Positions 30,728 to 37,686 of a stretch of DNA of 37,686 bases are shown here, piece by piece. Each line of letters begins with the position of its first letter. Positions within the stretch are counted from its first letter, which is position 1. Source of the stretch: Klebsiella pneumoniae (lineage in GTDB: Bacteria > Pseudomonadota > Gammaproteobacteria > Eutrophobiales > Eutrophobiaceae); the NCBI GenBank assembly GCA_945878555.1, contig CAMDWI010000030.1:1-37686 (forward strand), given 5' to 3'. The translations under genes were made by a program, and so were the position numbers. The notes beneath the pieces were generated by a model that was not told the DNA's origin, searched no databases, and was given only the letters and a program-made list of their open reading frames with translations.

Positions 30728-30988
30728 GTTTTACCCCGATTTTACGGACACTTCAATGCAGCCTTATGATAGGCAAAAGGAGTGTTTATGTCGAAGAGAA
30801 GAAAGTATAGCCCCGAGTTTAAACGGGGAGTCGTTGACCAGGACCTCCAACCGGAGATCGGTTGTGCGCAGCTTGCCCTGGTGCTGGATATTAATGCCAA
30901 CTTATTAACCCGTTGGTAACATGAAGTCGATCTTGAAGGTCGCAAGGCGTTTGGTAGCACCGGTAAACAAAGTAAACTTATCTTTTAA
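30728..30988 (+). pseudogene. Decayed IS3-type transposase orfA fragment
   Basis: From the ATG at 30788 (GGAG 5 nt upstream) the frame reads MSKRRKYSPEFKRGVV, a typical IS3-family OrfA helix-turn-helix start, then LLTRW. A TAA at 30917-30919 interrupts it where relatives continue RW-R-x-E, after which the frame goes on as HEVDLEGRKAFGSTGKQ before ending at 30988. No orfB and no right inverted repeat are present. The stretch at 30728-30752 (ACCCCGATTTTACGGACACT) may be the left end of the element. The fragment marks the border of the lower-G+C locus to its right. Confidence 0.65.
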
Positions 30989-31016
30989 TGAGGGCCTTAT
31001 GAATTAATCTCAGCAA

Positions 31017-32432
31017 TTATTCACTTGCTCTTGCCGACAAAATCTTGACTCCGGAAGACTCCAGCGGAGTTGCTCCTAATGATAAAAGCAGTCCTGCGGT
31101 ATCACTGTAATACGTACGTGGTGTCTGGTCATAGTTATCTCCTATACCTTCTGTCACAATTGCATATGAAATACTTAACGGTGTTTGCCCAAATTTGTCC
31201 ATAGTATTCATATTTGCACCATTCTTAATCAGAAATTCGATTATCTCGTTTCGGCCATGGTATGCCGCAGCATGCAACGCAGTCCAGCCAAATGCACCTA
31301 CAGCATTTACATTGGCCCCCTTTTCTACAAGCAGCTTGGCAATTTTAGTCGCTGCTACAACTTCACTCTCCGGTACAGAATTCGCCGGATTCAACACAGC
31401 TCCTGCTGCCATCATTAATGCTGTTGTGTTTTGGTCAGTAGTAAGCAAGGGGTCTGCTCCGGCATCGAACAAGGCGATGAACCCATCAAGGTTGTTCCAC
31501 TCTGCTGCCACCAGCAATGGCGTTGTACCATTCCTGGATATATTATCTGCTCCCACTTTAGAATTTATTAATCTGGAATTCGGATCGGCTCCATGCGCAA
31601 GCAAATCCTTGATTATGCTAACTACCGGCTTTGCAGCTGCATGGTGAAGTACGGCCTTACCACTCTTGTCTTTGGCATTCGGATCTGCACCACGATCCAA
31701 TAGCAGCTTGGCAACCTTCTCGAATCCGCCGATACTGGCAACCATCAAAGGCGTCAAGCCTGTCTTGGAGTAAACATCATTTACATTCGCACCAGCATCA
31801 ATGAGTATGTCAAGAATCTCCAGATTTCTATCACCGTGCCGGGCAGCGAATAACAAAGGAGTAAATCCGCTGTTTGATCGAGCATTGAAGTCTGCATTGT
31901 TCTCGACCAATAATTTCACAACCTCCGGATGACTCTCTGCCGCCGCCCACATAAGTGCAGTCTGCCCACTATTGGACTCATGCATGTTGGGATCAGCGCC
32001 ATGTTCCAGTAGTAAAGCCACAGGCTCCACCCTTCCCCTGTTAGCAGCAGCCATAAGCGGTGTTTCTCCTGATAACAGTCCGGCATTAGGGTCAGCACCG
32101 GCCTTCAGTAGTTTTTCAATCACAGCGACATCTGCATTAGTAGAAGCCAGATAAAGTGCTGTGACACCATATTCGTTAGCTATATTTACTTCCGCCTCAG
32201 CTTTCAGTATAAGAAATTCTGCCATTTGTATATCATTGCGATAGGCAGCATGGGCGAGTGCTGTAGTTCCATCGTCCGCTGGCAGGTTGACATCTGCACC
32301 AGCCTCCACCAGGGACCGAACCGTATTCCAGTCTCCTTTTTTAGCTGCGTCCGTCAATTCATTGCCACCTGCAATAAGACTGATAGTGACCAGGCATGCT
32401 CCCAGATACAACTTGACTTTTAAAGTTATCAT
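31017..32432 (-). CDS. Exported ankyrin-repeat protein
   Basis: A 471-residue protein with a signal-peptide-like N-terminus (hydrophobic residues about 8-21, LYLGACLVTISLIA) followed by about eleven ankyrin repeats of roughly 33 residues (units of the type GxTPLxxAAxxGxxxxxxLLLxxGADPN) and a degenerate twelfth near the C-terminus. Repeats 8 and 10 carry insertions of about 10-13 residues. Ankyrin stacks bind proteins; no enzymatic domain is visible. It is the last gene of the set with the DUF1552 gene 16 bp upstream and the DUF1592 gene before that, which implies a joint periplasmic role. A lipoprotein is unlikely because the cysteine (Cys13) lies inside the hydrophobic core. Confidence 0.9.
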   Translation of the reverse strand: MITLKVKLYLGACLVTISLIAGGNELTDAAKKGDWNTVRSLVEAGADVNLPADDGTTALAHAAYRNDIQMAEFLILKAEAEVNIANEYGVTALYLASTNADVAVIEKLLKAGADPNAGLLSGETPLMAAANRGRVEPVALLLEHGADPNMHESNSGQTALMWAAAESHPEVVKLLVENNADFNARSNSGFTPLLFAARHGDRNLEILDILIDAGANVNDVYSKTGLTPLMVASIGGFEKVAKLLLDRGADPNAKDKSGKAVLHHAAAKPVVSIIKDLLAHGADPNSRLINSKVGADNISRNGTTPLLVAAEWNNLDGFIALFDAGADPLLTTDQNTTALMMAAGAVLNPANSVPESEVVAATKIAKLLVEKGANVNAVGAFGWTALHAAAYHGRNEIIEFLIKNGANMNTMDKFGQTPLSISYAIVTEGIGDNYDQTPRTYYSDTAGLLLSLGATPLESSGVKILSARASE

Positions 32433-32448
32433 GATTGTTCTCTCTGAA

Positions 32449-33798
32449 CTAACCTGACGAAGGCAACACTAGTTTTCCGGTGCTGTCACCCATGCTATCC
32501 ACCTGGACACCCACCTTGTCCAGCATTGTCAAAAACAGGTTGTTCAACGGTGTGCCTTTGGGATAGCGAACATGTAATCCACCCTTGATTCCTGCAACAC
32601 CACCGGCAAACAACAAGATTGGCAGATCCTTGAAAATGTGCAGATTACCGTCACTTAAAGCGCCTCCATAAAGCATAAGAGTGTGATCAAGTAACGAACC
32701 ATCACCATCATTTGTAGACTGCAATTTTTCCAGATAATGCGCCAGCAATTGTGCGTGGAAGATATTGATCCGGATTGTTTTATTAATCTTTTCCTGATTA
32801 CCTTGATGATGTGTGACCGAATGATGGGCATCGCCGAAGCCGAGTTCCGGGTAGGCCCGGTTGCTCATCTCATGGCCAATTTGAAAGGTACAGATTCGGG
32901 TCATATCGCTCTGCCAGGCGAGAATCTGCAGATCAATCAATAGTTTATAATAGTCAGAGAACTTGCTGGGCACACCAACCGGACCTGCAATTTCCGGCAG
33001 TTCCCGCTCATTCTGAACTTCGGCTATCTCTATCCGTCTCTCTATATCACGAATAGCATCAATATACTGATCAATCTTGCCACGATCCTCCGCATGTAAC
33101 CGTTTTCTGAGTCGTGATACTTTTTCCATAACTGAATCAAGTATGCTGCGATTTTCCTGCAGACGGGCCAGCCTTACCTTGGGGTCAGTGGTACCGCTGT
33201 CTCCAAACATGCGTTCGAAGATCACCCGTGGACGGTTTTCCATAGGCAAAGGCGTTGTCTCATTCAGCCACGAGATCGTGTTGTAGTAGGCGCAGCTATA
33301 GGCAGATTCGCAAGAACCCACCACTTCAGATGACTCCATCCCTACCTCAAGAGAAGCAAGCTGTGTGTATTTCCCAAATTCCTTGGCCGCGATTTGATCT
33401 ACCGAAATTCCCGCACGTATATCTGCGCCAGAGGTCATTTTTGCGTGTGTACCTGTCAGAAAGGCAGTACAAGCACGTGGATGATCCCCACCCAATTCAC
33501 CTTCCAGTCTGCGGGACTCGTTTTGATCGAGGCCACTCAATACCAGCATGCGATCCCGAAATGGTGCTAACGGTTCGAGTATTGGCGTCAAATCAAATCC
33601 TGCACCTTCGATTGTCGGCGTCCAATTGTTCATGATGATGCCATTCGGAACTTCTATAAATGACAACCGTGTTGGCCGCGTACCTGCATCTGTTACCCCG
33701 AATACTGGAACCATCGCATCCATAAAGGGTAACGCCAGTGCAACTCCCGTCCCTCGCAAAAAGCTGCGACGTGGAATTGTTTTATTGAATATCATCAT
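32449..33798 (-). CDS. DUF1552 (HXXSHH-family) protein with twin-arginine signal
   Basis: A 449-residue protein of the DUF1552 family. The N-terminus IPRRSFLRGTGVALALPFM is a good Tat signal, so the protein is probably folded, possibly with a cofactor, before export. The name-giving motif appears as HSVTHH (Thr in place of Ser) around residue 330, within GDAHHSVTHHQGN. Other conserved parts are LSFIEVPNGIIMNNWTP, MLVLSGLDQNE, GGDHPRACTAFLTG and GSLLDHTLMLYGGALSDGN. Function of the family is unknown. In many bacteria it is encoded directly beside DUF1592/1587/1585 proteins; here the start overlaps the stop of that gene (ATGA), so they are translationally coupled. Cys-rich segment SCESAYSC is a possible metal or disulfide site. 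Confidence 0.92.
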   Translation of the reverse strand: MMIFNKTIPRRSFLRGTGVALALPFMDAMVPVFGVTDAGTRPTRLSFIEVPNGIIMNNWTPTIEGAGFDLTPILEPLAPFRDRMLVLSGLDQNESRRLEGELGGDHPRACTAFLTGTHAKMTSGADIRAGISVDQIAAKEFGKYTQLASLEVGMESSEVVGSCESAYSCAYYNTISWLNETTPLPMENRPRVIFERMFGDSGTTDPKVRLARLQENRSILDSVMEKVSRLRKRLHAEDRGKIDQYIDAIRDIERRIEIAEVQNERELPEIAGPVGVPSKFSDYYKLLIDLQILAWQSDMTRICTFQIGHEMSNRAYPELGFGDAHHSVTHHQGNQEKINKTIRINIFHAQLLAHYLEKLQSTNDGDGSLLDHTLMLYGGALSDGNLHIFKDLPILLFAGGVAGIKGGLHVRYPKGTPLNNLFLTMLDKVGVQVDSMGDSTGKLVLPSSG

Positions 33799-36206
33799 GG
33801 GTTACTTGCCTCCCTCATTTGAAAAGGAACACTGCTCACAATACCGGATATAATCGACGACCAACTATAATTACTGTCTGCACCATCCCGGCGAATTTTG
33901 CGAACGACAGGAAAATCCTGATAATCCACGCCTCGACCCAACGCATAGGTAAGCAATCGGTTAGTAAAAGTTTCCACAAACTGCTCCTTCTGGCTTAGCA
34001 AAATATCGCGAAGTCCCGTTGGGCCGTAGAATTGAGTGCCATCAGGTAGAAAGCCGGAGGCATCTATGGGTCCGGCCCCGATACTAATTGATTCACGCCA
34101 TCGGCCCAGCCCATCAAAGTTCTCCAGCGCAAACCCTAGTGGGTCCATAACCTTATGGCACACCGCACAGGCAGGATTGGCCCGATGTAACTCCATACGT
34201 TCGCGCATAGTCAGCATCCTGGTACTGTTATCTTCTTTTAATGATGGAACATCCGGCGGCGGTGGCGGAGGAGGAGTGCCGAGTATCTGTTCCAGTATCC
34301 ATTTTCCACGTATTGTCGGTGCAGTCCGGTTAGGATAGGAGGTCACAGTAAGAATACTACCCTGTCCAAGCAAACCTTTACGTCGATCATCCGTGATCTT
34401 GATCCTTCGAAACTCGCTGCCATAAATCCCGTCGAGCCCGTAATGGTCAGCCAGTCGTTCGTTAACAAACGTGTAGTCCGAATCCAGTAAATCCACAACA
34501 CTGCGGTCCTCGCGAAGCATGCTTTCAATCAGAAGTTCTGTTTCTTTTTGGAGAGCTTCCCGCAGATTTTCATCAAAATTCGGGAATGCAACCGGATCTG
34601 GCAACACCCGTCCCATATTACGTAAAAACAACCATTGACCTGTAAAATTTTTCGCCAAAGCCTGAGAACGCTGATCAGCCAGCATTCTATGCACCTGTTG
34701 TTGCAAAATGGCAGGGTCTTTGAGTTCTCCGCGCTCTGCGAGCGTTAGTAGCTCCTCATCAGGAATGCTGCTCCACAGAAAGAAAGACAACCGTGAAGCC
34801 AACTCCAGATCACTGATCGGGTAAGAATTACCTGGTTTCACATTGGACGGGGCAAACTCCATACGAAACAGGAACTCCGGTGAAACCAGGATACTTTGAA
34901 GTGCCATCCTGATACCTGTCTCAAAACCTCCAAGTGCCTTGCCTTCTTTATAAAGTTCAAGGAGGGAGGGCAGATCCTCTTCTACAAACGGTCGACGGTA
35001 AGCCTGCCGTGCCAGTGATGAGAGGATTTCCTTCGCACAGACTTCTTCGGACTGACCAGACGAAGGATAACAGACAAAAATCCTGTCCCGGCTTGCCGTC
35101 TTTCCCGGGCCTTTCGCATTATACGGGCCAACAATTGAAATATTGCCTACACCTTCAAAAAAAGAGGGTTCGCGATTTCTTGCAGAGACTGTGTTGTAAC
35201 TTTCCGGTTCACCCTCCGGTTTGGTTATGTCCCTGATAAAGGTTGCTGCTACTGTATGGGTTCCTGCCATGACCTGAACACGCAGTTCCAGATGGGCATC
35301 CACTGTTGGTCCATCACCGTGGACCTCCGCGTTTCCCTGGTCATCGGCAGCAATGGTAAAACGTTCAAGCTTTTTCTCATCCAGACGTATATCTAATTGT
35401 CGATCCCTATCTCGACCAAGAATCTCGCCGAATCGACCTGTTTGTAGCTGTACCTTGATCAGGTACTCTCCGTCAACCGGAAAGTAGTGACGTATCGCTG
35501 TCCCTCCACGGGAACCATAGGGGAGGTTTTCACTCATTCGATCCTCTTGCCTTAGAGACCGATTCAGGTCGTAGGTTTGGAAGGACGGGGGAAGAGAGGG
35601 ATCTCTTTCTCCGATGGCAAGGCGACTTATCTTCGCAGCGGCTAATAAATAACGTTCCATCAGGAATGGAGATAACATAAGCGCATCCGCAATATTATCA
35701 AAACCGTAACCAAGATCGTCGGCCGGGAGCAATTCTGTACTGTCGATCTCAAGTGCCAGCAAATCACGAATCACATTAGAATATTCAGCTCTATTGAGCC
35801 GATGCACAGCCGGACGGCCTGGCTTCGGATGAGATACCGCGATACTGTCAAGGCCATTTTCAAGGTAAGCAATCATACCGTCATAGGTGGACTCATCCGG
35901 GCGCGGCATACCCCCAGGCGGCATCTGTCGTGTACGCAACTTACGCAGGACTTTCTCCCATATCAGGGCGTCCTTGCCCAATTGATCCATGTCTGTTGCA
36001 TCCAGCATCAGTCCTGCCGTTTTCAGAGTCTGGTTATGGCAGGTCACACAGTAACGATTAAGTGTTTCACGATGAGAGGTGGCCGCCAGACTCAACTCCG
36101 CTGCTGATGTTGATTGCTGCGATGCAGCAGATACCAGCCCCATAACAACCAACATTATTCCGAGATACTTCCATACCAGGTAGTGAATCTGCTTGCGGAT
36201 TATCAT
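33795..36206 (-). CDS. DUF1587/DUF1592/DUF1595/DUF1588/DUF1585 multidomain protein with cytochrome-c-like CxxCH motifs
   Basis: About 803 residues. A signal or anchor helix occupies residues ~9-29. A first CxxCH follows at about 53 (YCVTCHNQTLKTAGLMLD) with the distal KLRTRQMPPGGMPRP that supplies a heme-ligand Met in the related planctomycete cytochrome domain. Then come DUF1587 (VHRLNRAEYSNVIRDLL), a beta-rich carbohydrate-binding-like insert (~230-360), DUF1595 (ARQAYRRPF), DUF1592 (SRLSFFLWSSIPDEEL), DUF1588 (RKGLLGQGSILTVTSYPNRT, seven prolines, then a second CxxCH in PACAVCHKVMDPLGFALENFD) and DUF1585 at the end. I take the ATG at 36206 (GGAGAT 5 nt upstream) over a TTG one codon earlier. 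It is presumed a periplasmic redox or binding protein; the reaction is unknown. Confidence 0.92.
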   Translation of the reverse strand: MIIRKQIHYLVWKYLGIMLVVMGLVSAASQQSTSAAELSLAATSHRETLNRYCVTCHNQTLKTAGLMLDATDMDQLGKDALIWEKVLRKLRTRQMPPGGMPRPDESTYDGMIAYLENGLDSIAVSHPKPGRPAVHRLNRAEYSNVIRDLLALEIDSTELLPADDLGYGFDNIADALMLSPFLMERYLLAAAKISRLAIGERDPSLPPSFQTYDLNRSLRQEDRMSENLPYGSRGGTAIRHYFPVDGEYLIKVQLQTGRFGEILGRDRDRQLDIRLDEKKLERFTIAADDQGNAEVHGDGPTVDAHLELRVQVMAGTHTVAATFIRDITKPEGEPESYNTVSARNREPSFFEGVGNISIVGPYNAKGPGKTASRDRIFVCYPSSGQSEEVCAKEILSSLARQAYRRPFVEEDLPSLLELYKEGKALGGFETGIRMALQSILVSPEFLFRMEFAPSNVKPGNSYPISDLELASRLSFFLWSSIPDEELLTLAERGELKDPAILQQQVHRMLADQRSQALAKNFTGQWLFLRNMGRVLPDPVAFPNFDENLREALQKETELLIESMLREDRSVVDLLDSDYTFVNERLADHYGLDGIYGSEFRRIKITDDRRKGLLGQGSILTVTSYPNRTAPTIRGKWILEQILGTPPPPPPPDVPSLKEDNSTRMLTMRERMELHRANPACAVCHKVMDPLGFALENFDGLGRWRESISIGAGPIDASGFLPDGTQFYGPTGLRDILLSQKEQFVETFTNRLLTYALGRGVDYQDFPVVRKIRRDGADSNYSWSSIISGIVSSVPFQMREASNP

Positions 36207-36288
36207 CAATATCTCCCGGGTAAAAAACCATAGAAATTCGTATCACCTATATTTGCAGAATGTCCTTATATGCAGGATAAAAGGCTAC

Positions 36289-37686
36289 TCAAAATAGATT
36301 AATACGTACTCGCATACCATAGTAGGCTTCCTGACCACGGCTTGGGCCGAAATACCCGATAGCATATGTCCGAGAGTCTCCTAACGTAGCCGGATACCAT
36401 TGGTCGAGTATATTTTTGCCAAAAATCTCAACCATATATCGCCCCGTTTTGCTAGCCACACCTACAGTAAAGTCAAGCAGTCCATAACCATCAAGAAATA
36501 TAGTCGGGTCTTGATTAGTATCAAACTTCATACCACTTGTATACATCCATGCAAGGTTGGCATAGCCATCAAGACTATCCGTTATCGGTAGACTATAATT
36601 ACCCTCCAGTCGATACTTCCATTCAGGCGACAGATCGGTTTGTAACCCGTCCAGTGATTGCAAAAATTGTGAGCCATTGGGAACATTACAGCCCTGAGCC
36701 GCCGTTTGTCCAGAGTAGCAATTGAACACTCCTGATGTATATTTGGAGTCAAGGTAGGTAAGAGACCCTGACAGTCTCAATTGATCCGTGACCTGAAAAG
36801 CTATATCCGTCTCGACACCAGCAGATCTTACGTCACCGATATTTTGAAGAACGGTCCTGCTAGGAAACACCTCGGGAATGGTCGCATTCTGTTGAAAATC
36901 GTCTAATTTTGTTAAAAATGCAGCAATATATAGATCGAACTTCTCACCAAAACGACCCTTGAAACCTGCCTCAAAGGCATTGGCAATTTCCGGGTCCGTA
37001 AGAGCCTGATCTGGTAGAACATTAAACTCCATATCTGCACCTGGTCCCTTATACCCTCTTGCATAGGAGAGGTAATAATTTCTGTCATCTTGTGGCTGCC
37101 AACTGACTCCGATTCGTCCAGACAGGTTGGTCAGATCTTTCGATGTCATATAGTCGTAGGTTTTTGGTTTGAGGCGGACATCAATTAATGTGGGCACAGT
37201 GACCACATTAGGTACAACAACTACATGACCTGTCCCTCGAATGAATGTCAGATCGCAGCAGGCACCCGCAGCTGAGGAGATGTTTGTATTTGCGGCAGTA
37301 CCGGTCATATGGGCATCTAATGATTCATCGGTATAACGAAGTCCAGCAAAGACCGAGATAGTATTGGTCAGTTGTTGAGTGATATCGCCGAAGACAGAGA
37401 AGGTCTTGTTATCAATCACGCTAGGACCTTTCGTGGAATCAGTTACCCGATCTGGAATCAAGTCACGGTTTAAATCCTGCAACCAGCCTGATGATTGCTG
37501 GCTGAAGGTTTCCTGAAGGTCATCGTAGAATCCACCAACGATTATCGATGTTGTTTCATCATCATAATGAAGCTGTACCTCCTGGGTAAATTGCTCAACC
37601 CAGGCTTCCATTTGGGGCACATCGGTACCATAAGACAAACCGCCGAAATTAGCCTGTTCACCTACGCAGGGGTCACCAATATCCTG
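36289..37686 (-). CDS. TonB-dependent receptor, C-terminal part (cut by window edge)
   Basis: The frame is open to the last base, so the N-terminal plug and signal peptide lie outside the window. The visible 465 codons are beta-barrel: EAWVEQFTQEVQLHY, ISVFAGLRYTDESLDA, YYLSYARGYKGPGADMEFN, ALTDPEIANAFEAGFKGRF, SAGVETDIAFQVTDQLRLSGSLTYLDSKY, then the final strand YGMRVRINLF ending in Phe, as outer-membrane insertion requires. Type resembles the large family of uptake receptors for sugars, polyphenols or other organics in aquatic Proteobacteria; the substrate is not evident. Extracellular-loop cysteines (ACC near the middle, and CYSG with GCN) may form disulfides. It lies 80 bp upstream of the DUF1592 gene on the same strand and may be co-transcribed with it. 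Confidence 0.9.
   Translation of the reverse strand, partial: QDIGDPCVGEQANFGGLSYGTDVPQMEAWVEQFTQEVQLHYDDETTSIIVGGFYDDLQETFSQQSSGWLQDLNRDLIPDRVTDSTKGPSVIDNKTFSVFGDITQQLTNTISVFAGLRYTDESLDAHMTGTAANTNISSAAGACCDLTFIRGTGHVVVVPNVVTVPTLIDVRLKPKTYDYMTSKDLTNLSGRIGVSWQPQDDRNYYLSYARGYKGPGADMEFNVLPDQALTDPEIANAFEAGFKGRFGEKFDLYIAAFLTKLDDFQQNATIPEVFPSRTVLQNIGDVRSAGVETDIAFQVTDQLRLSGSLTYLDSKYTSGVFNCYSGQTAAQGCNVPNGSQFLQSLDGLQTDLSPEWKYRLEGNYSLPITDSLDGYANLAWMYTSGMKFDTNQDPTIFLDGYGLLDFTVGVASKTGRYMVEIFGKNILDQWYPATLGDSRTYAIGYFGPSRGQEAYYGMRVRINLF

Overview
The window looks like chromosomal DNA of a non-enteric gammaproteobacterium. It carries nadB divergent from rpoE-rseA-rseB, a zipA-ligA pair next to a true smc (so the lineage uses SMC, not MukB), a dksA-gluQ pair, kup, and metH beside a cobalamin uptake operon. 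I cannot name a genus. G+C is moderately high over the first 30 kb and looks lower by eye after about 30.7 kb. That change coincides with a decayed insertion-sequence fragment.

Layout. 1-4.2 kb: envelope-stress operon rpoE-rseA-rseB on the minus strand, with rseB broken by an in-frame stop and cut by the window edge; the divergent nadB; and a glycine-rich membrane protein. 4.4-10.8 kb, minus strand: ligA, zipA, smc. 10.9-14.0 kb, plus strand: queF, a CysZ-family gene, a DksA with a 145-residue histone-H1-like tail, and gluQ. 14.0-14.3 kb: a 262-bp MITE-like element with 51/56-bp inverted arms. 14.3-16.1 kb, minus strand: DAHP synthase and a class I glutamine amidotransferase. 16.1-18.4 kb: a REPIN-like palindromic repeat, then kup, which lacks a usable start codon. 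18.4-21.4 kb, minus strand: a two-subunit 2-oxoacid:ferredoxin oxidoreductase.

21.5-28.5 kb is a cobalamin/methyl-cycle block. btuB and a PduO-type adenosyltransferase gene lie on the minus strand behind a cobalamin riboswitch. Divergently, metH lies behind an S-adenosylhomocysteine (SAH) riboswitch. Each riboswitch has a recognisable promoter. B12 import and B12-dependent methionine synthesis are thus controlled back to back by two different metabolite-sensing RNAs.

28.5-30.7 kb holds an orphan HicB-like protein, a membrane methyltransferase-family protein, an exported predicted methyltransferase and a rhodanese. 30.8-37.7 kb appears to be an accessory locus: an IS3-type orfA remnant, then on the minus strand a TonB-dependent receptor (cut by the window edge), a large DUF1592-family protein with two CxxCH motifs, a twin-arginine DUF1552 protein and an exported ankyrin-repeat protein. 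The last three are tightly packed and are probably one operon. No function is established for this set to my knowledge; it is the best candidate here for an undescribed system.
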